Below, piece by piece: positions 7,947 through 16,070 of a stretch of 52,005 nucleotides of DNA. Positions within the stretch are counted from its first letter, which is position 1. Each line of letters starts with the position of its first letter. This DNA comes from Chloroflexota bacterium (GTDB taxonomy: Bacteria > Chloroflexota > Anaerolineae > Anaerolineales > Anaerolineaceae). The notes beneath the pieces were generated by a model. That model was not told where the DNA came from. It ran no database searches and saw nothing but the letters and a program-made list of their open reading frames with translations. The stretch covers positions 1 to 52,005 of the forward strand of contig JAJUJY010000011.1 of assembly GCA_029265085.1 (NCBI GenBank), written 5' to 3'. A program made the translations under genes and the position numbers.

Positions 7947-9053
7947 TTATCCCATCAACGGCTGAATTTTTGCGGTGGATTTCTTCATTGCAGAGCGGAT
8001 CATCAAAAACTCACCGATATTTTCCATGGTAATCAAACCAACCAACGCCCCATTCCGCAGCACCGGAAGCGTATGGCAATCCTGATCCTGCAACTGCCGA
8101 GATACTGCCTCCAGCATGTCCGCTGCATCCACGCTGCGGAATTCACACACCATACCATTGGATACAGAAGCCTGTTCTCCATACTGCTGCAGCGCAGAGA
8201 CCAATCCCTGGCGCGTCAGCACCCCAACCACGCGGCCATCTGCCACAACCGGGAAATCCTGCTGCGAACCGCTCATCAGTAAAGAGACCGCCCGCGAAAG
8301 CGAGTCGTCCGCAGAGATTGTTTTGAAATCGGTCAACATAGCATCTGCCACCGGGATACCATCCATCGCACTTTTTGCCTGCACCAGGCTGGCTTCTTGA
8401 CCCGCGCCAATATAGACAAACAGGGCAATGAAAACCAGGAATGGATTGGTAAACAACCCGACAAAGCCAAATATAAAGGCAATTGCCTGCCCCAAAGTAG
8501 CTGCAATGCGGGTTGCCCGCGAATATTCTAAACGAGTGGCCAGTAAAGCCCGCACCACCCGGCCGCCATCCATTGGGAAGGCCGGAATTAGATTGAACAG
8601 CGCCAGGAACAAATTGACACTCAACAAGCGACCCACAAATGACGAATTCAGCATGTTAAGGATATTTTCGGGCTGGAATAAATTGGTAATCCCTAACCAG
8701 GCCAGCAGCGCAATACTGATACCCACATTAACCAGTGGGCCAGCCAGAGCCACCCATAATTCCTGGGCTGGTTTTTCCGGCATCCTCTCTAATCGCGCCA
8801 CACCGCCAATCGGCAGCAAGGTAATATCGCGGGTAGGTATGCCAAATTTTCGTGCAGCCAGTGCATGTCCTAGCTCATGCAGTACCACACAGGCAAACAA
8901 GGCCAACAAGAACAAAATCCCATTGAGTGCTGCCTGTAAGGTGCCCTCGTTTAAGTAATACGTAAACCCGATCCAGCCGACAATCAACAAGAATGTGGCG
9001 TGGATGCGGAGATCAATACCAGCAATCGTTGCAACTTTCCACGACCATTTCAT
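7947..9053 (-). CDS. Site-2 protease family metalloprotease with CBS pair
   Basis: 368 aa integral membrane protein of the M50B type (SpoIVFB-like). The zinc site is HELGH at 59-63, and the second motif is NLIPAFPMDGGR with the Asp at 162. About six membrane segments cover residues 1-225. Two CBS domains follow (about 235-290 and 300-355; DFPVVADGRVVGVLTRQGLV and TLPVLRNGALVGLITMENIG). The CBS pair probably binds an adenine nucleotide and gates the intramembrane protease, as in M50B-CBS homologues. The substrate is unknown and no anti-sigma factor is adjacent. The start is supported by GAGGG 7 nt before the ATG. Confidence 0.9.
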   Translation of the reverse strand: MKWSWKVATIAGIDLRIHATFLLIVGWIGFTYYLNEGTLQAALNGILFLLALFACVVLHELGHALAARKFGIPTRDITLLPIGGVARLERMPEKPAQELWVALAGPLVNVGISIALLAWLGITNLFQPENILNMLNSSFVGRLLSVNLFLALFNLIPAFPMDGGRVVRALLATRLEYSRATRIAATLGQAIAFIFGFVGLFTNPFLVFIALFVYIGAGQEASLVQAKSAMDGIPVADAMLTDFKTISADDSLSRAVSLLMSGSQQDFPVVADGRVVGVLTRQGLVSALQQYGEQASVSNGMVCEFRSVDAADMLEAVSRQLQDQDCHTLPVLRNGALVGLITMENIGEFLMIRSAMKKSTAKIQPLMG

Positions 9054-9081
9054 GATTTTACCCTCGCATTCTCAACACCGG

Positions 9082-9120
9082 TTATCGTTTCTTCTTACCA
9101 GTCTTTTTTATCTTTTTCAT
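9082..9120 (-). other. 12-codon lysine-rich mini-ORF in the protease leader
   Basis: ATG at 9120 opens a reading frame MKKIKKTGKKKR ending in TAA at 9082, 28 bp before the protease start. Eight of twelve residues are Lys or Arg. No Shine-Dalgarno is visible. A -10-like TATAAT (minus) at 9150-9155 would put it in the leader. It could be chance in an AT-rich stretch. Confidence 0.2.
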
Positions 9121-9247
9121 GCTAACAAATCAGACTGGTTATGTCAAATATTATAGCGAGGGATTGTATGAATTTTGTATAAACTTTAATAAATTTTTAC
9201 CGGATTTCTTGAATCAACCGCATAATTGACTGCTGCACACCGGCTCA

Positions 9248-9685
9248 TCAAGACAAGTTCAAACGTTCCATCATATTTTCCGGTTTAGACAGTTCCGTAA
9301 ATTGGCCGTAGGCACGGTATAACTCATGCGCATCGCGCGTTGCCAATATCATCCGGCGGATATTTTTCAAATCAGGATGCTGGACCAAACTTTCCACCAG
9401 CCATTTTCCCAAACCCTGCCCGCGATAAGCATCCAGCACAAACACATCGCACAACCAGGCAAAGGTCGCATAATCGGTCACCACGCGCGCAAAACCGATC
9501 TGCTGTTCTCCATCATACAAACCAAAACAGAGCGAATTTTGGATCGATTTTTGGATCGTTTCCAACGGCCGGTTCTGCGCCCAGTAAGAATCATGATTCA
9601 AAAAATCAGCAACTACCTGAACCTGCAGCCTAGCAGGATCGGTATCGAGTGAAAACCGGCCGCGTGTTAAGGAATAAGGAGGCAT
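9248..9685 (-). CDS. GNAT family N-acetyltransferase
   Basis: 145 aa from ATG 9685, chosen because AAAGGA lies 6 nt before it; an upstream ATG at 9796 would add 37 unsupported residues. The GNAT core is clear: a beta-strand with CFGLYDGEQQIGFARVVTD, then LCDVFVLDAYRGQGLGKWLV, where R-G-Q-G-L-G is the acetyl-CoA pyrophosphate loop (motif A). The C-terminal RRMILATRDAHELYRAYGQF is motif B. It acetylates an amine on an unknown substrate from acetyl-CoA in the cytosol. Similar to short uncharacterised GNAT proteins of bacteria. Confidence 0.85.
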   Translation of the reverse strand: MPPYSLTRGRFSLDTDPARLQVQVVADFLNHDSYWAQNRPLETIQKSIQNSLCFGLYDGEQQIGFARVVTDYATFAWLCDVFVLDAYRGQGLGKWLVESLVQHPDLKNIRRMILATRDAHELYRAYGQFTELSKPENMMERLNLS

Positions 9686-9820
9686 GTTCGATTCCTTTTG
9701 TGAAAGACAAGTTAATCCAATTATAATTTGCTTTTCGGCTTTTCTATCGATAACGCCAAATGCTTCATCATCCTGTCTGGTAATGTTTCCCATCAATTAA
9801 TTTAAAGCCAGGGAAACCAT

Positions 9821-9902
9821 TATTTTCATATATTAAAATTTTTCATCCTTATTGACAATATACTAAAATCGCTGTACTATGAAATTGAAATATTTTCATA
9901 TA
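9821..9902 (+). promoter_or_regulatory. Consensus promoter flanked by two operator-like repeats
   Basis: TTGACA (9852-9857), a 17-bp spacer and TACTAT (9875-9880) form a near-consensus housekeeping promoter 45 bp before the XRE-cupin gene. The 12-mer TATTTTCATATA occurs at 9821-9832 and again at 9891-9902, on either side of the promoter. Each copy extends to an imperfect palindrome of the form TTTTC-N7-GAAAA. I infer binding sites for the downstream XRE protein (autoregulation). Confidence 0.6.
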
Positions 9903-9925
9903 CAGAAAATAAACCGAGGTGCGCT

Positions 9926-10534
9926 ATGGCTCAATTGGGTGAACGACTGCGCGAACTAAGAGCATCCAAAGAGTTAACCCTGAAACAGGTCTCCGATTCA
10001 ACCGGGTTATCGGTTTCGTTTTTAAGCCTGGTGGAACGGGATAAAGTTTCCATCAGTGTGGACCATCTGGAAAAATTAGCCCGCTGTTACGGTGTGCGCC
10101 TGGTGAATTTATTTCAAGACCTGCAAGATAACAGTATCCTGGTCACCCGCCAGGACGAAATCAAAAACCGCATGGCAGCCATTGCGCACAACCATTCGGT
10201 ATTTTTATTATTAGCCAGCCGCAGCGGCGCAAAAATGGAACCCCTGTTAATCCGCATCGGACCCGGCCACGGCGACAGTGAATTTCGCACGGTGGACGGC
10301 GATATGCTCTTGTATGTATTGGAAGGCCAGGTCCGCCTGCTTTCGGAAAAAGGCGAGAATATCTTGCTCAATACCGGTGACTCTGCCTATTATTACGGCT
10401 TTCCAGCCCACCGCATCATCAATGCCAGCCAGGAACTGCCTGCGTTGATTTTATTGGTAACCACCCCGCCAACCACCATTCGAGACGATGTCCTCGACAG
10501 CCGCAAAGGGGTGATTTTACAGTCCGAGTCGTAG
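9926..10534 (+). CDS. XRE-family transcriptional regulator with cupin domain
   Basis: 202 aa. The helix-turn-helix (about 5-65) contains LTLKQVSDSTGLSVSFLSLV, and a cupin_2 domain spans about 105-175 (GDMLLYVLEGQVRLLSEKGE, GDSAYYYGFPAHRIIN). XRE-cupin proteins generally repress or activate adjacent catabolic operons in response to a small molecule bound in the cupin. GAGGTG lies 7 nt before the ATG. It heads the + strand run to 16856 and is probably its regulator; the repeats at 9821 and 9891 are likely its sites. The gap to the next gene is 107 bp without a clear terminator. Confidence 0.9.
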   Translation: MAQLGERLRELRASKELTLKQVSDSTGLSVSFLSLVERDKVSISVDHLEKLARCYGVRLVNLFQDLQDNSILVTRQDEIKNRMAAIAHNHSVFLLLASRSGAKMEPLLIRIGPGHGDSEFRTVDGDMLLYVLEGQVRLLSEKGENILLNTGDSAYYYGFPAHRIINASQELPALILLVTTPPTTIRDDVLDSRKGVILQSES

Positions 10535-10641
10535 CCAGCCAAATAGTCAACTCAATAAAACTTTTCAGCGGGAAGTTTTTTCACTCCCGAAGAGTTTGTG
10601 TTCCTATTGCCTAATTCAACCCTGAAAGCAGGAGGAGAAAG

Positions 10642-11679
10642 ATGTATTATCGTGAATTTCATAACCATAAATGGGCACTCAATCTCAGCCATGCCCGCCG
10701 TCTATGGCAAGCAGGCCAGTTTGAAACCCTGTACCGCGGGGAAGATTTACCCAACGGTGACGTTTATCCGGGTTTGCGCGTCATTACGGCCTATTGGGTT
10801 AGCGTAGAGCATGAAATGCCGCTGCGTCTGCAAACCTTATTACGCGGCAGCAACCACCCAGAGTGGATGGATGATCCGATCATTACCCAAAAAACCAGCC
10901 AGTACCTGGAGCGCTATCTGGACGATATGCGCGAATTGATCCGCCGAGAAGAGATCATTGCGCCGGAAAAATTCGAGGTGCTGGTGCAAAAAGGACTGGA
11001 GACGCCTGCAAATTGGGCTGACAGCATGCGCACCCTTCAGCAAACCAGCGAAGATGCTCTGGCGAAACAGCAATTTTCCGAAGAACTGCTGGAAACCTGG
11101 ATCATTTCTTGCCTGCGCAGCGTTGCCAATTACAACCGTTATCTGATCCAGGGCGGCGTTTGTGCTGCTTCCCTGGTGCAGCTCGAGGGAGAAGCCGCCT
11201 TCAAAGCTGCTGTAGATGCCACCGCCGAAGATTTTAAATGGGAAGTCAGCCGCGCCTTTTTTGCCGATGTCATGCCAGCCTCTGGTTTTGAGGATATTGG
11301 CGATTTGATGGAACTAGGATTGCGCGGCATGTATGCTGACCAGTATTACCAGTCCGGCACGGAACGTGAAGCCGGTGAAGCCACCATCCGGGAAAGCATC
11401 CTGAAAAACTGCGAGCTGGCTGGAATTTACCAGAGCGTCGCAGCCTGGGAAGGCATGTCCCCCACCGCGCTGGGCTACGGCATCTGCCGTTATTGTGAAG
11501 CGCACGGTGAAGCCACCATGATGATTTCCATGCCGCCGATGGTTTCCCCAGCATACCGCCGGATCCAATCTCTGGGCATCGATGACAAGGAATGTATTTT
11601 TGAATTAACCACCACGCCCGCCAATGATATGGAACGCCTGATCATGGTGCAGGAAAAAGTTTTTGGCGCAGTGGATTAA
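10642..11679 (+). CDS. Conserved hypothetical protein, ATC-hydrolase-like C-terminus possible
   Basis: 345 aa, soluble, preceded by AGGAGGAGAAAG. I do not recognise the N-terminal 150 residues, which are helix-rich (WALNLSHARRLWQAGQFETL). The C-terminal part (about 265-335) carries CELAGIYQSVAAWEGMSP, GICRYCEAHGEATMM and LGIDDKECIFELT. A late pattern of Cys-x2-Cys-x2-His followed by a Cys-x-Phe strand recalls the L-2-amino-thiazoline-4-carboxylate hydrolase (ATC_hydrolase) family, but this is a weak resemblance by eye. It is the first structural gene after the regulator and is followed 45 bp later by the SCP2 gene, so it probably takes part in the same pathway. Confidence 0.6.
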   Translation: MYYREFHNHKWALNLSHARRLWQAGQFETLYRGEDLPNGDVYPGLRVITAYWVSVEHEMPLRLQTLLRGSNHPEWMDDPIITQKTSQYLERYLDDMRELIRREEIIAPEKFEVLVQKGLETPANWADSMRTLQQTSEDALAKQQFSEELLETWIISCLRSVANYNRYLIQGGVCAASLVQLEGEAAFKAAVDATAEDFKWEVSRAFFADVMPASGFEDIGDLMELGLRGMYADQYYQSGTEREAGEATIRESILKNCELAGIYQSVAAWEGMSPTALGYGICRYCEAHGEATMMISMPPMVSPAYRRIQSLGIDDKECIFELTTTPANDMERLIMVQEKVFGAVD

Positions 11680-11724
11680 TCTTTCCAAACCCCAAACCAT
11701 TTTTTCAATAAGGAGAAAAACCAA

Positions 11725-12057
11725 ATGACTACGATTAAAGATGTTATGAACTCATTGCCCACCCTGTTCGTTCCTGAAAAAGCCAAAGGCTGGAACCGGG
11801 TGATCTTATTTGATCTGGGCGGTGAAGAACCCTGTAAATACACTCTATCCATTCAAGACGGCGCTGCAACGGTTGAAGAAGGCGAAACCAAAACCCCCAA
11901 ACTGATCATCAACGGCAACAGCGAACATATTGTACAGATGTTTACCGGCGAAGTGCCCCCCATGAAACTGGTCAACGCCAAAATGGTCAAAATGAAGGGT
12001 CCGATGATGGACAGCATCGCCTTCTCCGGTATCTGGAATCTACCAAAGAAAGGTTAA
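11725..12057 (+). CDS. SCP2 sterol-binding domain protein
   Basis: 110 aa, a single SCP2 domain: ILFDLGGEEPCKYTLSIQDG, then LIINGNSEHIVQMFTGEV and a C-terminal segment with M-K-G-P-M. SCP2 domains hold hydrophobic acyl or sterol ligands in a tunnel and often present them to thiolases. Start supported by AAGGAG 10 nt upstream. Its stop TAA overlaps by one base the ATG of the next gene (TAATG), so translation is likely coupled to the HMGCS-fold protein. The pairing with a thiolase resembles SCP-x, where both are on one chain. Confidence 0.8.
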   Translation: MTTIKDVMNSLPTLFVPEKAKGWNRVILFDLGGEEPCKYTLSIQDGAATVEEGETKTPKLIINGNSEHIVQMFTGEVPPMKLVNAKMVKMKGPMMDSIAFSGIWNLPKKG

Positions 12058-13151
12058 TGGTGACCCCCTTGGAAACTGGAATTGTGGCGTACGGCGCCGC
12101 ACTTCCCAAACACCGCATCTCAGCCCAAACCATTTGGGATGTCTGGAAAAATTTTCAGACAGACCTGTTTGACAAACTGAGCATCAGTGAGCGGGGAGTG
12201 TTAGGCCCCGAAGAAGATACCCTTACCCTGGCCACAGCTGCCGCCCGGCAAGCACTGGAGCGCAGCGGCGTGGACCCAAAAGCCATTGGCGCAGTCTTAT
12301 TAGGCACTGGCACTAGCCCATATGCCACCAAGGCTGCCGCCACCATCCTGGTGGATGCCTTAGGACTTTCCTCGCACAGCCTGGTCACCGATATCCAGTC
12401 TGCCGACAAATCTGGCAGCACTGCTCTGCGCATGGCAGCTGCACTGGTGGAATCCGGGCAGATGGAGTACGCCCTGGTCATCGGCGCAGACACCCTCAAC
12501 CGGCATACTTCGCCGGGCATGGTACTGGAATATGTAGCTTCCGCCGGAGCCGTTGCATTCATTGTCGGCAAAAAAGACCTCGTCGCCCGTTTTGAGGCTT
12601 TCACCAGCCACGCATGGGATCAAAATGACTATTTCCGGCTGGAAGGCGAACGCTTTATCCAATCCGGTGCGGGGTTCTTTGGCTGGGTCGCTAACTGGGG
12701 CGTGCTGGATCACGTCATTCCAGCCGGAAAAGACCTGTTTGAGAAAACCGGCCTGCAGCCAATCGATTTTACCAAGTTCGCTGTTCCGCAGAAAAACGGT
12801 ATTCGACCGTTGATGGTGATGGGTAAACTCAACCTGGACTTGATGCAGGTACTGCCCTTCGTCCTGACACCCCAAATTGGCGACTGCGGAGCCGCTGGTG
12901 TGCCGCTCTCGTTAGCGCACATCCTGGACTGGGCTGACCCGGACGAACGGATTGGCGTGATTGACTACGGCAGCGGTGCGGGCTGCGACGCCTGGTCATT
13001 GATCACAACCGACCGCATCGCGGAATGCCGCCCAACCTCTGGCATGGTGATGGAGCTGCTCGATAACAAAATTATGGTGGACTATGCCACCATGTTGAAA
13101 TTTGAGCACAAAATGCTCCGCTCTCCCAACCAGCTCAGCAATTATTACTAA
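12057..13151 (+). CDS. HMG-CoA-synthase-fold protein, catalytic residues missing
   Basis: 364 aa with the thiolase-fold signature of hydroxymethylglutaryl-CoA synthases: GIVAYGAALPKHRI at the N-terminus, LGTGTSPYATKAAATIL (about 82-98), LVTDIQSADKSGSTALRMAA (about 109-128), SAGAVAFIVGKK and GDCGAAGVPLSLAHILD. Compared with archaeal HMGCS motifs, the Glu of GSES is Gly/Thr (GTGT), the nucleophilic Cys of FACKAGT is Asp (SADKSGS), and the His of VFHQPN is lost (FAVPQKNG). I infer a non-catalytic subunit. Its place directly before a thiolase and a DUF35 gene is the order of phlA-phlC-phlB, where the PhlA subunit also accompanies the active thiolase-like PhlC. It overlaps the SCP2 stop by one base. 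Confidence 0.8.
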   Translation: MVTPLETGIVAYGAALPKHRISAQTIWDVWKNFQTDLFDKLSISERGVLGPEEDTLTLATAAARQALERSGVDPKAIGAVLLGTGTSPYATKAAATILVDALGLSSHSLVTDIQSADKSGSTALRMAAALVESGQMEYALVIGADTLNRHTSPGMVLEYVASAGAVAFIVGKKDLVARFEAFTSHAWDQNDYFRLEGERFIQSGAGFFGWVANWGVLDHVIPAGKDLFEKTGLQPIDFTKFAVPQKNGIRPLMVMGKLNLDLMQVLPFVLTPQIGDCGAAGVPLSLAHILDWADPDERIGVIDYGSGAGCDAWSLITTDRIAECRPTSGMVMELLDNKIMVDYATMLKFEHKMLRSPNQLSNYY

Positions 13152-13164
13152 AAGGAGGGATGGG

Positions 13165-14358
13165 ATGGGAAAAATCAATCGACGTGTCATGATGGTTGGT
13201 GGAGCGATCACAGCTCCGTTTGTGCCAATGGATTGGACCTGGCGGCAGATGATTACCGAAGCCTTCTGGCAAACGCTCAAATCTGCCAACGCTGCCGTTC
13301 CGCAGGTGGACCTGGTCACAGCCGCTTATAACGACCGCAATATAGCCGATTCGTCCATCGGCCCAATGCTTGCGGAAGCCCTGGGAATTCTACCCAAACC
13401 GGCGCTGGTGGTTTCCAGTGCCTGTGCAGGCCAGGGGGTCGCGGGCTATGCCGCCTGGAATGCGATTGCTTCTGGCCGTTGTGATGTGGCCGCAGTGCTT
13501 GGCTTTGCCCGCTCAGATACTTTCGACGGCATGGAAGCCATGAACTCGCTGGGTAATTATGTAGATTTTGACTACATGCTCGGAATGACACACATTTCGT
13601 ACAGCCTGGTGCGGGATGCCTATTACAAACAAAAATACAGCGCAACCATCGAAGATGCTGCCCGCTGGGTCTATCAATGTCACTGGTATGCCCGGCGCAA
13701 CCCGCTTGCTGCTACCTACGGCAAAGAAATGCCCCTGCTGGAAGAATTGATGGCCGATACCGCCGAAGCAGAACGCGACCGGCAGGCCACCAATCGCGGC
13801 GGAGTGGCAAGCTGTATCTTGCTAGCCGGTGAAGATGTGGCCGCGCAGTTCACGGATAAACCAGCCTACTTTGATGTGGCTTATTGCTACCGCCCCCCCT
13901 ACATCGGGAATTTCTACAACTATCCGGTAGATGGAATGCGCGAATACGATCTGGCTGAATTGCCCGGCCTGATGCTGGCAGCCAAAGAAGCCTACCAGAT
14001 TGCCGAGATCAGTCCCAAAGACATTGATGTTGTCCAGGTTCACGACCTGACCGCCTATGAAGGCATGATGGCGGTGGAAGCGTTGGGAATTTGCGAAGTC
14101 GGCAAAGGCAAAGACTATATTCAGGCAGGCGGCATGGAATTGACCAGCCGTACCCCCATCAATACCTACGGCGGCGGTCCAGCCTTTGGGCATGGTTCAG
14201 CCGGTTCCGACTTCCTGGCAGGCACATTAGAGAATTTCTGGCAGCTGCGCGGTGAATGCGGTGAGCGCCAGGTGAAGGATCCGCAAGTAGCGGTCAACTC
14301 AGCCTACGGCACGCACCATTCGTTGGACGTCTGCGGTGTCCTGCGGAAAGGATGGTAA
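13165..14358 (+). CDS. Thiolase-family acyltransferase (lipid-transfer thiolase / PhlC-like)
   Basis: 397 aa from ATG 13165, with AAGGAGG 6 nt upstream. The active-site Cys is C87 in LVVSSACAGQGVAGY. The His of the HD-F/T motif is H293 (VVQVHDLTAYEGMMAVEALG), and the C-terminal GHGSAG motif has H343 and S345. The C-terminal loop THHSLDVCGVLRKG contains Cys390. It therefore looks catalytically competent, unlike the preceding HMGCS-fold subunit. Family knowledge: such thiolases work with a DUF35 protein and transfer, cleave or condense acyl-CoA (SCP-x thiolases, BbsB, PhlC, Ltp2 aldolases). The substrate cannot be read from sequence. The next gene starts 2 bp after its stop. Confidence 0.85.
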   Translation: MGKINRRVMMVGGAITAPFVPMDWTWRQMITEAFWQTLKSANAAVPQVDLVTAAYNDRNIADSSIGPMLAEALGILPKPALVVSSACAGQGVAGYAAWNAIASGRCDVAAVLGFARSDTFDGMEAMNSLGNYVDFDYMLGMTHISYSLVRDAYYKQKYSATIEDAARWVYQCHWYARRNPLAATYGKEMPLLEELMADTAEAERDRQATNRGGVASCILLAGEDVAAQFTDKPAYFDVAYCYRPPYIGNFYNYPVDGMREYDLAELPGLMLAAKEAYQIAEISPKDIDVVQVHDLTAYEGMMAVEALGICEVGKGKDYIQAGGMELTSRTPINTYGGGPAFGHGSAGSDFLAGTLENFWQLRGECGERQVKDPQVAVNSAYGTHHSLDVCGVLRKGW

Positions 14359-14360
14359 GC

Positions 14361-14813
14361 ATGAGTAGTGAATTTCCTGAATTATTTGTCCGTTGGGACA
14401 CCTTTTCCAGCGCCTTGTGGTACCGCAACAAAGCCGGGCGCTACCGGTTAGAAGGTACCCGCTGCACCCATTGCGGAGCAGTCTTCTTTCCGCCGCGCAC
14501 CGGTCTGATCTGCCCCAATTGTTATGAAAGGGCGATGGAGCCGTATGCCTGCGCTCAAACCGGTGAAATCACCTGTGTGGCAGTGGATGACCTGGGGTTT
14601 CCAGCCCTGGGGTACGAGACCTATATGCCGCGCAAAATGGTCATCATCCGCCTGGATGACGGGGTGCATATCATGAGTGAAATCATGGACTGCGAAGACC
14701 CGGCACTCATCCAATCCGGAGCGAGAGTACGCATGGTGCTGCGCAAACACAAGCGCGAAGATACGGGTGCCTGGGTATACGGTTTTCGCTTTATACTCGA
14801 CCCAACTGCATAA
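14361..14813 (+). CDS. Zn-ribbon / OB-fold DUF35 protein
   Basis: 150 aa from ATG 14361, which has AAAGGA at a good distance; an ATG at 14352 lies too close to it. The Zn-ribbon is CTHCGAVFFPPRTGLICPNC (about 34-53), two CxxC pairs. An OB-fold follows (about 60-145; ACAQTGEITCVAVDDLGFPA). In archaeal acetoacetyl-CoA thiolase/HMGCS, PhlABC and BbsAB complexes the DUF35 subunit bridges the partners and completes the CoA-binding tunnel. Its position here supports a three-protein complex with the HMGCS-fold protein and the thiolase. Confidence 0.88.
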   Translation: MSSEFPELFVRWDTFSSALWYRNKAGRYRLEGTRCTHCGAVFFPPRTGLICPNCYERAMEPYACAQTGEITCVAVDDLGFPALGYETYMPRKMVIIRLDDGVHIMSEIMDCEDPALIQSGARVRMVLRKHKREDTGAWVYGFRFILDPTA

Positions 14814-14871
14814 ACCTGCAAAGTCAGGAAGTCGGATCATCCACTCGATACGCTCCAGGAGAGAAACTCTC

Positions 14872-15474
14872 ATGACAGAAACTTACTCTCTCGGTTTAAG
14901 TCTGCTGGATTTTGTGCCGAATATTGCTTTTTTAATCGGCGCATATTTCCTGGTCGCGCTAACCTTGCGCGAGCGCAATCGCCCTTGCGCCCGAATGTTG
15001 ATGGGCGGAGCGTTACTGGTATTTAGCGGTGGAGTTCTCAAAGCAACCTGGAAATTACTTTTCGCAACTGGTGTAGGTGATTTCCAATTATTTAGCCAAA
15101 TCCAATTTGTTTTATTAGCCCCCGGCTTCCTGGCGATGTTAATCACCGTCATTTTATTGGCTCGTGAAAAACGTGCTCAGGGCGTCTTACCGGCAGCCAT
15201 TGCCATTGCGCCCTGGAAAATTCCCCTACTGGCCGTTATGACAATTTCCAATTTAGGTGCATTGGGCATCTTGATTTATATCGCTTTTCGCAAGAAGATC
15301 ACCGGATCAGCGGTGTTTTATATCATTGCCTTCCTGTGCATTATGGGCATGGCAGGCATGGCCAGTGGCGAACAGACCGTAGCCCGCCAATGGATTGAGG
15401 AAATCACCAATTCCATTGGTCAAATCAGCTTTGCATTGGGTAGTTTTGTGCTGCATCAAAAATTTAAATGCTAA
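14872..15474 (+). CDS. Six-helix integral membrane protein, unknown
   Basis: 200 aa from ATG 14872 with GGAGAG just upstream; the frame is open further 5' but would overlap the DUF35 gene. About six hydrophobic segments are visible (for example NIAFLIGAYFLVALTL, MLMGGALLVFSGGVL, FVLLAPGFLAMLITVILLA, VFYIIAFLCIMGMAGMA). Charged residues are few and lie in short loops. I do not recognise a family. It lies inside the thiolase operon and overlaps or abuts the next membrane protein, so the two may form a complex or transport the pathway's substrate. Confidence 0.75.
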   Translation: MTETYSLGLSLLDFVPNIAFLIGAYFLVALTLRERNRPCARMLMGGALLVFSGGVLKATWKLLFATGVGDFQLFSQIQFVLLAPGFLAMLITVILLAREKRAQGVLPAAIAIAPWKIPLLAVMTISNLGALGILIYIAFRKKITGSAVFYIIAFLCIMGMAGMASGEQTVARQWIEEITNSIGQISFALGSFVLHQKFKC

Positions 15475-15503
15475 CAAAACACACCCGCAAAGGAACCAAA
15501 GCG

Positions 15504-16052
15504 ATGGATGAACGAGAGAAAAAACAAATTCGTATTTGGGAAATTGCCGGTATTCTCCTGATTGCCGCCTTTGGCCAACGCTGGCATTACCTGTTTGATA
15601 CCTGGCCAGATGCCTGGACAGGGGCAATTTCGCCAATCAACGAAAGTATCTGGGAGCATCTCAAACTCTACCTGGTTCCTACACTGACCTTTGCTGCGGT
15701 TGAGTACTTATTTATCCGCAAAAGCGCGCGCAATTTCCTGCTTGCCAAAGCGGCATCGCTGTACTGCATGGTTTTGGTAATGGTTGTCGTCTTCACCACC
15801 ACTTACCTGATCATCGGTCATGATATCCTGGCGATTTCGATTGCCATCTATCTGGTTTCCATCGCACTGGGCCAATGGGTCGGCTACCGGATTCTGACGG
15901 GCCGCCCGTTGGGAAAGATCGCTGCTGCAATCGGTGCCTTTGCAATTATGCTGCTGGCAGGCCTGATGGTTGGATTTACCTTCGCCCCGCCGCATATCCC
16001 GCTCTTTTTTGCGGATCCGGCCTCCGGATTATACGGAATTCAGTTGAAATAA
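15504..16052 (+). CDS. DUF6512-like membrane protein
   Basis: 182 aa from ATG 15504, preceded by AAAGGA; an in-frame ATG at 15468 overlaps the previous stop and has no ribosome site. About five membrane segments. The segment ISPINESIWEHLKLYLVPTL (about 41-60) matches the conserved N-E-S-x-W-E-H-L-K motif that I associate with DUF6512 membrane proteins. Function unknown. It is the second membrane protein in the thiolase operon. Confidence 0.7.
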   Translation: MDEREKKQIRIWEIAGILLIAAFGQRWHYLFDTWPDAWTGAISPINESIWEHLKLYLVPTLTFAAVEYLFIRKSARNFLLAKAASLYCMVLVMVVVFTTTYLIIGHDILAISIAIYLVSIALGQWVGYRILTGRPLGKIAAAIGAFAIMLLAGLMVGFTFAPPHIPLFFADPASGLYGIQLK

Positions 16053-16070
16053 ACATTGGAGAAAATCACC

